A stretch of 64,000 nucleotides of DNA, from NCBI GenBank assembly GCA_025345505.1, contig JANVCC010009942.1, positions 784,081 through 848,080 of the forward strand, given 5' to 3'. This DNA comes from Todiramphus chloris collaris (lineage: Eukaryota > Chordata > Aves > Coraciiformes > Alcedinidae). Shown here piece by piece: positions 24,069 through 38,250 of this stretch (its first letter is position 1; every line of letters begins with the position of its first letter). A program made the position numbers and the translations under genes. A model generated the notes under the pieces. It made no database searches, was not told where the DNA came from, and saw only the letters and a list, made by a program, of their open reading frames with translations.

Positions 24069-27000
24069 GCTTGACAATGCTAATTCTGACAACATCCTAG
24101 AGAAAATTATGAAAATGTCAAAGAGGTGCAAATCAGAAAATAAAATTAATTTTAACCTTATAAATCTATCACTGTAATCACTATATAATCACTACAATCA
24201 GTATACCCTGGAGCTGTGATGCCATAAAGGTTTGCATTACTTTCATAGTCTGTCAGTGGTTTAATAGAAATAACAGACTATAGGATCTCATGGGGAAAAA
24301 TATAGGCTAATTTGGACAGAATTCCTTAGCTAACATTTGTCAAAACAAATGATTAGAATAAAGGGAAAAAAAAGGAAAAAGAAAGTACAGATATTGATTC
24401 CTGGAAAACAGAGTAAGATACAAAGATAGGTGAACCTATTTCTTTAAATGACAGTGTATCCATACCACATCTTTATCTCATATTTAAAATTTAGCTTACT
24501 ATCAGAAATCAGTGTTTTTTTAACTGATTTAAGTATAAATTTTGTTTGAGGAATGAAGCATCATTTCCTCTTGATTTTTTTTTATACACAAAAGTATTCT
24601 ATGCTCTGAGACCAATATTAGCATAGTTTCTATCTGATTGCAGCATTTTAATGCAACTATCAAATAAGAAAACAGCACTGACTTTTGCTGCTTAGATGGC
24701 TTTTCCCTGGGACAAACCAGACTTCATGGACTAGGTACAATGATCACACACAAAATGAAGATAGGTTCCTAGAGAAGACAGTGTAAGACTTGCTTGCGGC
24801 GGCATATACTTCCTTGAATTATTCAAGTGTGCCATTAGAATTTTATTCCTAGAAAAAGTTTGTCTTGAATGTTTCAAACATTGGTTCTTAACCCAACTCA
24901 AAAGAAGTATGGTGCCTATCACTTCAGTGCCCTGGCTAGAGAGCTCTGTGGCCTGATCCCATGTACTTGCACTCATACTCTCACACTCATATGGACCAAA
25001 GTGGCTGCAGATTCATGGACTCAAATAGTTTGGAGAAGAAACTTGAGGTAAATACCACTCCTGCAACTGCAACTAGCTTTAAATTCCATTATTTTTGACA
25101 ATATTCCAATGGTTTTGTGAAAGACTTCTGTAATACTAGGTCAAAGCTTTTACTCTTGTACAAAAGTTCTGTACTTTACCCTCCATTGCCTACTTCAACA
25201 ATTTTTCTGTACAACTTTGCTTGCAGCATAGAAATCAGGTCCCTGTGACTAGCTTAGCACTATGTGTACATAGCTGGAATTGAAATATTCTCTGACAAAG
25301 TGTCCTGTTATCAGTAAAATGATACATCAGTATTCAAAGGCAAAAGATTAATTGAAAAGAGAAGGTAGCATTTAGCATAATTAAAGTTCTAAATAAAGCA
25401 TATTGCACTGTTGAAGTGGAAATTTTCATGGGGATTCTGTAAGAGAAGCTAAGCTAGTTTAAGATACTTTCTTGAACACTTTTCTATAGTGTGTCTTAGG
25501 CATATTTCTTCATCAAAGTCCTGGGAAATACATCCTACCAGACCTAAAGTAGTTGTAGCTCCCCCTAACCTGTGACCAGGCAGGCAGTCTGCTATAATGT
25601 TTTTTCATCTGCCTTTGCCTTCCGGATCATGATCTGTGAGTCACCAACTTTTTCTATGTAGAGAAGCATACACCAGTGGATGAAATGTGATGGACCAGCA
25701 TTTACATGTGTGCAAGTATCATATAGATGCTACATAGGCTTCTTGGTGATGGCAAATGGAACATGAAGATAGAGAAGTGTTTCATACATGTGTACATGAA
25801 CAGCAAGATCTTTGGTTTTGCTCAAAGTGAGGAGTCAGGATGGGAAGGGAAAAGGGAATGGAATGATTTTGCTGTGATAGGGGTCTGAAGCAAAAACAAA
25901 AACCTTGGATAACATTGAAAAACAAGCTGGATTAATTGCTCAGATTCAAAAAAATCCAGAGAAATCTGACAGTATACTTTGCAGTGTGAGACACAACTTA
26001 CACTTACTAAACTATGATTTTAGGTACCAAGTCTATTTATAAAATTAAATTCATGTTGACAGCATTCCTTAAAGTGAAATCAACTTTACACAGACACACA
26101 AAAAAAAGCCCATACAGGCTCTTCGCTTCATTCTAATAAGATTGGTATTGTAGATTAGAGCAAAATGTTGCTCTCTTGCTGTGCAGTTTTTGCTTTGAAG
26201 TCAGCACATCAATGACTTGGATGGAATCCATAATGTAAATACGATGAAAATGGAGCGTAGAAACAGTATTTGAAGCTCACTTTTGCCTTCTGCTGCTCGA
26301 TAAAAGCTGCTTCCCTGTACTGTTTTACAAAAGCTTGAAGTTGTTCTGAAATTATGCTGAGTTGAAAGGGTCACAATGACTGAAGGAGGATGGGGTCACA
26401 CAAAAGCAATTCTTTTTTATTTAATGTTACCCAGTTTGCCTTACGTTATGGAAGTAAGCTTAAGAGCATTTTGTAAGAAGCAGGAGCCACTAAGGGGTTC
26501 TGTGTTACATCAGGATAGTTTGTAGGATCTAATACATTATATACAATACAAGCTGTATTTACATGTGAAATGATAACATCAAGCAAAATAGTATCCCTGG
26601 AGGATTTAGTTCCATATTTACATTGGTCAGCTAAGAACAAATCTGGATATTTATTGCATTTTTTCCTAGTAGAGAAGCTAATCTTCAGTCTTTTCTGAAT
26701 AAATATATTGTTCTTCTGTGATTATCTAAGTATTTTCTGGTTTAACCCAGATTGTTTTGTTACTTACTGCTCATAAATTCTTTGCACAGTTTTTACCTGT
26801 TATAACTTCATTTAATTGTCAATGCAGTTTGTGAAATACTGAGAACTCTGCCTCAATTAATTCAGTCAGCAACTTTGATGGAAGTTGTTGATGGTGTAAT
26901 TTAGCCAACTTGTTTACTCTAAAATTAGGATGGTATCTAGATATAGAGAGTCCTTACTTGGCAGTCCATCAGGTTATTATGTATGTGCATTTATAAAAAG

Positions 27001-28402
27001 GAATTTAGGCCTGTCACAGGAAATCAGTTCTATTCTAATAGCAATAATGATACTTGGTGCATATTTTTGCCCTATATAGATTGGATACTACTGACTTCAG
27101 TTTACTTTATTTGGAAATAAAGAGAACCCTGCAGAAAGTAATATGAAGTAACCTCTCATATGGGTTTCTGGTTTTCCTTTCTAGATGGTTTAGTCCATCA
27201 CACTGGCTAGCAAAGCCTGTATTTGCTTAGCTTAATGAGTCATTCTAGGATGAGATAAGCTAAAAAAAAAGTCTGGAAGTGTAATATTTTGCAAGTCTAT
27301 ATTCACCTGTAATTAGGACTCATATTTTCTGCAGTGTCCTGAAATCTTCTGGGACTGCTCATTTCTGACCTTTTCTATGAAAGATACTCAAATTCTAGTC
27401 ATCATATGAGACTTCTTAACAGCAGTAAGTGCAATTGACTTCAACTTTTTTGGAGAAATCTGTTTGTGATTACAGTTCCTAGATTTATAGTAGTTATGAT
27501 CACACATGATATAAATTCACCTGTGCTAACTGTGAAATAGAAACGTGAAAGTGAAGTATGGAAGCATCCCAGCTGGCTGGATATAAATATAAGACTCTTA
27601 TATATAAGACTCTTCTATAACTCTAAATCTAAGACACTTATAACGGTATGAACAAAAGGAATCAAGGAAATTTCCTGGAGTAGATAGTGGTTAGTGATGA
27701 AAAGAAGGGTGGGTAAAGAACTAATGACAAACTGTCTTGAAAGCAGACAATATCAGGCTTAGAATGCATTCTAGTAAGGTTTTAGGACTCAAATAGTAAA
27801 CTTATTACATAGTAGTTATATTATGATAAAACTTGTTATTGATTGGAAGCTGGGAATTGTTACCAGTCTGGAAGAGAATCAGTATATCATACAGAAAAAA
27901 GAGTGACTTTCAAGTATCAAGTAATAGAAATGGAATTAACAGTACCAAATTGGGTGGTTTGGGATCAACAATAATAAATTATTTTATTTAAAAAAAGTTT
28001 TTCAATTAGCAACCACTGAAAAAAGGCACAGTCTGGGTGTGCAAGCAAGACAAAGGATTCCTACCAACCATCTCACGAAAAACAGTTAATATGGCTCTTA
28101 CATGTGCCTGTTGAAGTATTTCCAGAGGAAATGGGACTATTCCTTTATCTGCTACACTGGACATACTTTATATGGAGAAAGGAACTCAAACTGAAGATAG
28201 GTACAGAAAAACCCTATTGTAATGGGAATAAAAAGAAACAAAAAGTGTGTTGTTTTGTACTCATGAAAACAAAGGCAAGACTAGTACTTTGGTTTTTGAA
28301 GAAGTAACTTTTTTTTCAGTAAATATACTTACTTTTGTCCAACCACACAATTTTCCACTGAGAAACAGTTTGATTTGGAAAAATGTGTAGCTTGTTATTT
28401 AA

Positions 28403-28713
28403 TAGAATCATAGAATGGTTTGGGTTGGAAGGGACCTTAAAGATCATCTAGTTCCAACCCCTCTGCCACAGGAAGGGACACCTCCCACTAGACCAGGTTG
28501 CTCAAACATCATCCAACCTGGTAGTGAACACATCCAATGGTGGAGCATCCACAGCATCCCTGAACAACCTGTTTCACTGTCTCACCACTGTCATAGTGAG
28601 GCTAATTTCTAATATAAATCTGCCCTCATCCTGCTTGAAGCCATTGCCCCTTGTCTTATCAGTACAAGCCCTTGTAAAAAGTCCCTCCCCAGCTTTCTTG
28701 TAGGACCCCTTCA
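28403..28713 (-). mobile_element. CR1 LINE 3' fragment
   Basis: It begins TAGAATCATAGAATGG, the reverse of a CR1 3' end. It continues with the CR1 3' untranslated region (TTGGAAGGGACC, then the text reading GATGGTTGAGCAACC in reverse) and the last ORF2 codons. It breaks off in CAGCTTTCTTGTAGGACCCC. Only about 310 bases remain. It is the only named transposon between 12 and 38 kb. Confidence 0.9.
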
Positions 28714-31592
28714 TGTATATATGACATCAATGTACAGTTAGAAGAAATCTGTAACAAATAAACAGGATATGCCCTGATGGTCTGTATAATAGACAGAGGA
28801 ATTAATGAATTTCCCTAGAAAACATGTTAGGAGCTGGCCTGACAAATGACACATGCACTGTTCTGAATGCTCCCCACAGCTCCCTCCCCAAACATGAAGT
28901 GGAATTTAATGCTTGTATGATATTTCAGATATGGCAGTGATCTTACAGTAGCTCAAGAACTCAAGTACTTTCCTTGCTTCATGTCTATGAGCCACATCAT
29001 CCTACTTCCTGTTCTTATTTAGGCTAACTTTCAGAATTTCATCCATGCAGGTGCTAAGAATGATATTTTTACATCACTCTCCTTCAGAGAGTTTAATAAA
29101 ATGAGGATGTCAGAACAGTGTCAGTAGCTGGGTGCATCCAATAAGACAGATCTGGTGGCATGTAAGAAGATTCATGAGAGAAGCATGACTCAAGAGTGAT
29201 CAACAGAAAATCAATTTGGTCATTGTATGTGTCATAATGTCATTGTCTAGTAGACAAACTCACTAGACAGCAGTTGAGTGTGAACGTGTCTGTTTGCCGT
29301 GTTGCATGGGTATAGAATCCATCAAGGCAGAAAGGCATTAAAAAGACCATTTAGTGACAAGGGGGTTAGAGTTGCTTTGTCTGGGAAATGGAAAGGCTGA
29401 GAAGACCAGTATTGTGCTAATTAGAGACAAAGAGAGAGAACAAAAATTTCTAATTGAAGCGTATGTAAGGAGTCCTGTGAAAATGAATGTCAGACCTAAT
29501 TAGCTAATTAGGAGCCTGAAGGATAAAAAGACCTTATGGAAAAGTTGGATAGTCCAGGAGAAATGCCTCTACAATGGAGATAATGAATGCCATTATAATT
29601 GTACAGGGACAGGAGTTTTAAAATCTAAATGGATGAATGATAGAAGAAGATCTTCAATCTTCACCTTTAATTGGACATCAGCTCTGGATATTAAACCCAT
29701 ATACATTTAGAGCTAAAATCATGAGCATTTCTTGCTTTATTTGAGAGGCTGAGGCTGCCTACAGAAATGTCCTGTTGTAAACCAGCCTTTATAAGGGTTG
29801 TTCTATATAAGAGGAATGACCCTACGATTTTAAAGGGATGGAAAAGAAAATCTGGAATCTCTTCATACCATCTGTCAATCCTGTACATGTAGATAAGCAA
29901 TGGATGTCCTTACTAAAGGAGATTGCACATTCTACAAGTTTGATGAGTTAGGAGAAATCCGGGCAAATTCATGTAGGAGATACTGAGAGTATTTATAGAC
30001 ATAGAAACTACTTCTAGCTCAGGAAATCAGATCTTCATGTGCTTGGAGGTTACAGGAATGTTAGAAAGGACTATCATATATGTCCACTTTGCTGTTAGAG
30101 TTTTCTCTAAGCATTTAATCAAGTTTGTCATGGAGGATACCAACTAAATGTACTTTTAATCTGACCCAGCAAGGCTAGTTATATATAAATCTTTATTTAC
30201 CTGTAAAACAGATCAGTTCTTTGCCTTCTTCCAGGAAAAGCATCCCTGCTTTTTATGAAGCTGTATTTCCTAGATAGAAAAGTGAAAGGAAATTCAGTCA
30301 CAGGCATTTTAATGATCAGGCCTCTGTCGTGTACAAATAAGCCTTAATGCTTTGAACATAACAAGATCCAGGGAAACAGGAATTTTACCTCCTTGTCCTT
30401 TATAAAAAGGTTTTCTAAGAGCTGTCATGTAGTAGTACAAAAGTAATCAGAGGGTAGGTTGAAGATGAGGCATGGCAGGACTGCAGTGTTATTCTTTCAT
30501 CATGGTGGAGGATGCAGGGTCAGGTACTAGGTAGATAACAGGAAATCTTGTGGTTTGAATCCCATTTTTAAAGGATTACTAAAAGGCTAAAGTTAGTGTA
30601 ATTATCTTGTAGGTCCTTATTACATACTACCTCTCATTTGTTAAATTATAAAGTTTCTTCTTTTTAATCCTCAGACATCAGAATCTATTTCCTTCTGAAT
30701 TTCTTTAGAAATCTTAGGCACCAGTGCCATGGTTCTTAACTGTTCATATTTGGGCCCATGGTGTTCCAGATGTCTGTGAAATGACTACAGATTAAAAACT
30801 AAAATGCATTCTCACACATTTAAGAAAGGAAACAAAATGGAGGAAAATGAGTAGTTTACATTATTAGCCCAGCCTGTATTTGGCTAGAAATAAAAACTCT
30901 TCTGGGGTATCTCTGAAAAACAAGTTGAGTAACCTTGGCTTGGAAAGCCTTATTTTCCCTCTGCAGACATAGGAACACTACTTTCTCCTACCTGACTTGT
31001 AATAACCATTCTCTCTTGAGTTCTTTTTTCTTCTTCCTTTGTATAAGTGATGGAGTTTGCTCTGAGCACAGCACAGCCATTAGGACTTAATTCTTTGGTA
31101 CTTTACATTTTGTGTTTCCAGATAGGAAATGAAATAGAATTGTATGACTTTCCTTGTTTTTGCGTATAAAAGAAGTAAGTGTGTACACTTCCTTTCTGAT
31201 AGTGGGAGAAGGTTTTCAGGGAGGACTGGCTTAGGTTTAGATAAAAAGATTATTGTATTTTGAACATATTCTGGAAAAGATGCTAGGGTCTGTCTTTACT
31301 GACAATGGACACATATTCATCTAACACATCTTTTGTTGCTGGGCAATCACTGTGAAAAGTTTCCAGCACAAAGTGTGCTACCACATGATGGGTCACAAGG
31401 CAGTGACACAGGAGCACAGCATGTTAGCCCTCACACAGTAAAAACAGGCAATGTTTTTCTAAAACTTTTTAAGTTTGGGGGCTTTTTGGTTTTACCTAAT
31501 TTACTTCCATATAGTACATAACAGTACCCAGTGGATTCGCCTAATTTACTACACCCCAACTCCAGATAAACTCTCCTGAGTGCAAAGATAAA

Positions 31593-31617
31593 TTTGTTTG
31601 TTTGTTTGTTTGTTTTT
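31593..31617. repeat. (GTTT)n microsatellite
   Basis: Five to six tandem GTTT units. Confidence 0.85.
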
Positions 31618-31909
31618 CCCTATGTACAGAAATTCTTAGGAAATAGGATCAATTTGCAGGCCATAAGAATTCACTTCTTACAGCCATTTCTTTCTGATTA
31701 TGCAGAAAGGAGTCTGTGTTAATGATTTGCTCAAATACAACATTCAGAGGCCAAAATGTGTGTATGTCTTTTGTGAGAACTTGAGTTCTCAGGAGCAGGA
31801 CTCATCTTTTACTATGGCTGTTTGTTTTGGAAGCATATAATTAAATCCACATGTACAGTCAGGTGAAGCAGGGATACCTTATTTAGTGTGTCTAGAAGTG
31901 TGGCCTACA

Positions 31910-31958
31910 TAGAATGAATTTTAAATGAATGAATTTTAAATAGAATGAATTTTAAATT
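31910..31958. repeat. Short tandem triplication
   Basis: A 16-18 base unit containing GAATGAATTTTAAA occurs three times in direct succession with small differences at the junctions. Confidence 0.75.
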
Positions 31959-34900
31959 TCTTCTATTTTAGCAACTAAAAAATGGGTAGCATTACCCACA
32001 TAAAATGTCTTTTAGTATATGTTCCATTGGTATGTCTCAGTAAACTTAACTCCAAACCTAAGTAGGAGAGGATTTTTTTCTGACCACCTTGTGCATTTTA
32101 TCAGGTGTGTATGAACAAGGGTTGTACGTGTGGTTGACTGTTACATAGGTTTTTATCACATGTAACTTTTAATAATAGAACAAATTATCCTCTATGGCAA
32201 ACCACTTCCAGGTCTGAAAGAATCAATTTCGAATTACTGTGATTCACCCTTTTGGTAACACAAATTGTATCTCCAGGACTTACAGCATTTTGGAGATTAA
32301 TAGGCTTTGTTTTCAGTTTCTGGAAGGGATTTTGTAGTCTGGCTTTGAATAGAACATGGAGGAAAGGAATACATTTAACAAATTTTAATATCCTTGAAGG
32401 TCTTAATTTAACTGATTGACAGTCCTCTTCATCCAGAATGGAGTCACCTGTAAATCTAACTTAGCAATTAGACTATAATTTGCATCTCTTGTACACAAAT
32501 AGCCAAATGAAGCTAGGATTTAGGAAAGATTTTAGCTTCATTATAGCAGGGAAACAGGCTAAGTTGACAACACTATATAGGTCAAGATTTAACAGTTTTA
32601 TCAAGTGCTTTGACTGTTGTAACTGTGTCAGCAGCAGTGTTGTAGGAGAGTTGATCTCTGACTATCATGTCAGAACATTTTCTGTTACACAGCTAAATTG
32701 GGTGATATTTTCTGGACCTCTCCTGATGAGATTTCCAATCAGATTTCTATGTCTGATAATCTTGAGGACAGAATTTCCAAACACGATGATGTTTGCTCCT
32801 GAGTAGTTCAAACAAGAAAGCTTTCAGGAAAGTATACAATAGCAACTCCTCATTTTATCTGTTCTGAAAGCTTAAGTAACTGTTACACTTAGGGACAAAT
32901 TGTTAGTTGACACACATCAGTGATGCTCCACCAGAATGAAAAGAGCCACGTTAACAAGTTTGGTAAGGTGGAGATTCATGTTTTATATTGGAAAATGGGA
33001 GGGAGAGAGGTAACAAAAGTAGAAGCAGAAAATTAAGGTCTTAGCTAAGATTTAGGCATCTACTCTAAGCTAGTAGTCTGCCATTGCTCTATAACTGATG
33101 GACAGAAATATCTGTCTTCAGAAGGTGATTTAAACTGTGTTAAAATATGTCAGTAGAATAAAAATTCCCTTTTTGGAAATGTATGTTCTCTTAAACTGAG
33201 CAAGTAATAGACCTAAAATATAGTAAAATAGATGCTTGTTTTTTAGATGGCTGAATCCCACCCTTAACATTTGGAAAACAGAGTGATATGTTTGACACAA
33301 GAACAGACAGTGATTGAGAGATTACTCTTGGTTCAGTCATGGCTTTTTGTAATTCTTGCAAAAATCTGTGTGCTGTAAATTAATGACCACCAGAGCACTA
33401 TAGGGGTGTTATGAGTACCAGAAGTGATATTAAGGAGACAGACACTAACTGATGAATCAGTGTTATGCATGCAGAAGCCTCCTTAGCTGAATAACAATAT
33501 TGAGATGACACCAGAGGTTAATAACATTAAGGCATTTTTTGTTTATTAGAACCAGGTGTTCTCATTATTAATTTCACTGTCTCATGAAGAAATGGATTTT
33601 GCAGAAGAAAAATTAAGATGGATATACTTTGTTAATTTTTTTTAGAAAGGGGGTGGGGGAGAGGTTCATCAAGGCAAATTCTTAAGTAAAATAAAGCTTT
33701 CTAATTTCACTGAGTGTAGATAGATGCTTCTATCCATTTATGGAAAAAAATTATAGTTGTGGTTTGTTCTGATGGTTCTATGAAGACCAACTATGAACTC
33801 TGCATTTCATTGCAATCATGAGTCTATCTTGAAAAACTTTTGTAGCAGAATTTGGAATATTCTAGAAAGTCTTTATACTTTTTGGTCCAAGAAATGATAG
33901 TAGGGCTGTATTTTTACAAAACAGTGGAGAATTGAGAATAAAGTTCATATAATTAGTTTTGGGTTGAGGTTATATTTTCCAGTCCTTCAAAGATATGTCA
34001 TAATACCTGTTGCAGGCTGATAGCTTTAAGGTCTTCTGTACATTGCTAATAATTTCCAGAGGTGTCTCTGTGATGGATTCTTCCCATGGAGAAAGAGGCT
34101 GCAGTTCCTTAAATTTGCTATTTTATCAAGCATTTCCAGGCATGAATTTTCATAAACAAAGCCTACTTTTGTTACAGTCAGTGGCATAGTGTCTTGTAAA
34201 GAGCTTCCTAAGGAGGTTGTGTGATTTATTAAGCCTTTCAAAATTTTTGAACCATCATTTTTAAAAATTCTTCTAAGAGCTCCAAAATCTTCTACAAATG
34301 TGTATGTTTTTATATTTGGAAAAGGTTAATATAGATTTTTCCAATGGGATGTGGCCAAGCAGCCAAAGAACTCCTGGAACAATAAGACTGAGATTGAGAA
34401 TGAGTTTTAAAGCAACCTGGCAAGAATTTCTTCATTTTCTCCTGTTATCTGCAATGTGATCAGGAATCTGTGCTTCATATTCATGGTTTTGGAAAAAGAT
34501 AAGTAATTAATTCTCTCAGTGGTGAGTTCTGCTCAGCAAACCATTTTCTGATTTATTTATATTTGACAGAGCACTGTGTAATGCCTGCTGCCATTCTTCT
34601 TGCTGTTAAATATCTAGGTTGTAATTTAACTGTCCCTTATATTGTTCTGCATCAGAAATTTTAAATGGCATTTTTTTCCTAAAAGCCAGTCATTTCCCTT
34701 GAATGCAAGACAAAATTTTGCAGAATATGTCCTAAGTAAATGAACTACATGTGACACTAATAATTTTGGGTTTCTGTTTTTCAGTCTGTAATAGGCTTTT
34801 TCACAAATCTCTACTTTCCTGTGTCTTCTCAAAATTATTTCTGGGCCTCTTCAAAAGGGAAAGTTACAACTCATTTTTGTGATTTGGCCTCCATGTCAGT

Positions 34901-35176
34901 AAGCTGCTCACTTGCATGAAAATATCATTCTTACCTCTGCCATTCTTGAATATGTGTTAGACTTTGTTCTTTCTTAGTACTCTCTCCTGCTGTCAGGAGC
35001 TTCCAGAACTGAAAAGAAAAGACGTACTTTGTACTTTGTAAAAGAGCAGAATGCCTAAGAGTCTTCATAAATAAGAGAAAAAAAACATATTGATATTTCT
35101 GGAGTATCTGTGAATGAAGTATCTGAAGTATTGATGTTAGAGGAATGTATATGTTCCTTTCTTCCTGTTATTTGTC

Positions 35177-35194
35177 AAAAAAAAAAAAAAAAAA
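35177..35194. repeat. Poly(A) run
   Basis: An 18-base A run. No adjacent element was recognised. Confidence 0.8.
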
Positions 35195-38100
35195 TTATGT
35201 GTTTTTGAGGTAAGTCAATGCTCTTTGGGTTCCTTATTGAGTTTTTGAGAAAATAAGGAAGAGAAGTAACATTATCTGAGGGGTGCATTTACAGACTGAA
35301 CAAACCTATTGTTTTTCACTGCAAACTGTCACATCTTCAGGACATGTTAGTCTTCATGTTTGTACATGTATCACCTGTTCATATAGAGTAGGGCTAGGGC
35401 AGGGCCTTCCTTTTGCAAAAGAAGAGGTAGAGAAAGGCAGAATAGCAGCTAGGCTGGGTGAAATAAAACTGAACAAACCATATTTAGGAGAAGAGAATCC
35501 CCTTTAAAATATTTTCAGATATTAAAATGTGTCCTCTCTCATTATTATTTCTTTCAACAAGTGCCTTATGTTACAGTGGATAAGAAGAAGATTTTTTTAG
35601 CACTTAACAGATATGAAACATGGAATCAGCATGGCTTTTCCACTATTATGACAAATATCACTGAACCTCTTGAATGTCCTTGTAGTTGCTGGGAACAGGC
35701 TTTTGGCAGTAAGGTAAATAGTGGTGTCTTCCCCACAGTGTTGACAAAGCAACTGAGGCTCAGAAGATTGTCAGGATTTGCTCAGGATTACAGGACAAAT
35801 GCTCTTTGACATTTCCACCCATTGCCATTCATTTCTCAGAACATGTGTGAAGTAATCAGCATATTGCCTCCCTATATGATAGCTAATGAGCTTATTAAAA
35901 GCTTCAGAACAAAATTACAGTTGCATGTAATTTTTGTCTTCCTTTACACTGGGTTTTTAATTACCTGCAAACATTTTATGAAATACCATGGCCTAATATC
36001 ATTGTAGTGTCATTCTCTAATGTTATTTGAAAAAAAAGGGAATTCAGTGAGTAGGATGTACTTAGCTAGGTAGAGAAGCTTGATAACTTTTACTTAAAGC
36101 AACATTTCTCCACAGGCCTTTGCTATAGAGAACCTGCTAAATGACAATACTTACAGTAAAACAATGGGTTCTGTAGAAATTAGGTGTACCTAAACAGCGT
36201 GTAGACATAGGACTATTTAAATAGTGAAGAATTTCTGTCTAAATTCCCAAAGATTTCCCATAGAATAGCAAAATTCACTGAACTGTTTTCGTGCTAAAAT
36301 AAAAAAACCCAAATTTTCATGTCTGCCAGTACTTCAGAAAAAGGGCAACTTGGAAACTGGAAAATATTATTCTTACTTCAGAAAATAATAATTCTGCATT
36401 CATGTGTTTTGCTTTGTTTTACTGTGTTTCTTTCCCTGCAGTCTTTCAAGACTTCATAGTGAGTGATTTGGTTTTTTTTGCATGAATTTTTTTCAGGCTA
36501 AATATGTTTGTTCCTCACATTTTTAATTCTTAAGGGTCAAACTCCACCATGATAGGAATTACGTGGAACTAACAGCACTAATGGTTCCCCTTGGATGGAT
36601 ACTAGGAGTAGATGATTTAGTCTGCTCCATTTTCAGTAATTAGCTCATTAGATTCTTTCTCCTGTCATTATCCTGATCTTCACTGGATCTCTGTGTCTGC
36701 AGATTAGATTTTTAGTAGGGAATGTAGCACAGATAAAAAGTCACAACTGTTCATTTAAAAATTATCTTACTTTTTAAGCACAGCTTTCTTTGGTTTTACT
36801 ATAAAGCCTCTCTGTCATTGGGATATGGAGAGATCATTTGTCTTAACTGTGAATGACACAGGTACATTTTTGTGTGCATTTTTTTTCAAGGAGGCAGAAA
36901 TTGAAACAGCTGGAGATACTTCAGTAGAACCATCAGATCAGCATATCTCTTGAGCTTGGGACAGAAATGTGCAGAGATTAGTGTGAAGCTGCTGAAAGCT
37001 GGGGAAAAGTTATTTTTATCACCTGATATAAACAAATATCCCTTCTGTATGGGGTAGATAAGAGACACATACTGAAGTCCCTGTGGCATCACAGATCTCT
37101 TACAAACTGTCAGGATTGTCAGTGTGGCATAAGTACTACTGTGTATTCTGTCAAAGGAATTTAAACTACTCTGTCAGAGGAATATTACATATTCCTTGAC
37201 AAAAAATATGTTAATAGTGACATTCCTGACAAAACAAATCAATCTGGACAATTACATTAATTATTAATTCATTATCCACACAGCGCTGTAAATGGTTTGA
37301 GGTTACTACCCAAGCATTATAAAATCTGTCCAGCCTTGCTCTTTCTAGAGTTTTTCAAGGCGTTTTATTTATAGCTTCACCATAAAATTTTTTTTCTTGG
37401 TGTAATTCTTTCATCAGTTTTCCAAGTGTGAGGCACAATAATACTACTTTTTTTATTTTATTCAATACAGTTTTAAAGTAGTACACAGGATGACATGATG
37501 ACATAAGTCTGTGTTATTTCTTTGGCTTTTGTGGACCTACCCTGACCTACATGAGCATAGGATCTAGTCCAGTACCAATTAACACATCAGATAATATACT
37601 TGAAAATTATCTTCCTTATTGATCATTGCCTTTGAGTAATTACAAAAACTGTGAACATTAAAGTCGATAGTTGTCTCTCATGGAGCAATGTATATTAATA
37701 ATGCAGGTAGTAGCTTCAGATTCAGATAGACAGTGGGGCAGTTTAGCACCTGTTTTTGTCTTCAGTGGTGTGGCTAAGTGTGACTGAGAAACCTTGCAGT
37801 GTCATATTCTGTACACTGGCAACCTTGAAACCACAAGAATGACAGTCCTAAACAGGGTTCCTGATGTGATTATTGTTGTGATCAGGCATATGTTACAATG
37901 AACAACAATTTGTTTTGCACTGTAACACAGGTCCTGCCTCAAGAGTATGCTAATATTGAAAGGAATTGTCTTTACCTTGTCTGTGTCCTGACCCTGCTCA
38001 TAGAAATTTGCTCACTTCAGACTGTTACAGGCAAACCTAAGATAGTCTCTCTGTCATGCTTTAGGGCCTGGTGACTTATTCAAGGGTGTATATTTTGTTT

Positions 38101-38250
38101 CCATATTAAATGTACAGTGAAACATTCATACTTCAGTTTTACCCATTGCCACAGGGATGAAACTTAGAATCATAGAATCATAGAATGTTAGGGGTTGAAA
38201 GGGACCTAGAAAGATCATCTAGTCCAATCCCCCTGTCAGAGCAGGATCAT

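Larger units (their letters stand above)
20414..28402 (+). other. RAB3C: Proximal part of RAB3C intron 2, no gene seen
   Basis: The sequence after the GTAAGC donor is AT-rich. I looked for the next RAB3C exon (DTAGQERYRT followed by TTAYYRG) and did not find it. Homopolymer runs occur at 23364-23382 (T) and 24050-24068 (A). I recognise no CR1, LTR or RNA gene. Intron assignment is inferred from the missing downstream exons. Confidence 0.65.
28714..38164 (+). other. RAB3C: Presumed RAB3C intron 2, element-poor stretch
   Basis: For 9.4 kb I recognise no gene, CR1 or LTR. Small features are a GTTT repeat at 31593-31617, a threefold repetition of a 16-18 base AATGAATTTTAAAT unit at about 31910-31958, and an 18-base A run at 35177-35194. 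The longest open frame is 108 codons, with no protein-like signature. Confidence 0.6.

Noticed and set aside
32480-32806. 108-codon + strand open frame
   Set aside because: No protein-like pattern; it lies in presumed intron with no supporting splice or promoter signals.
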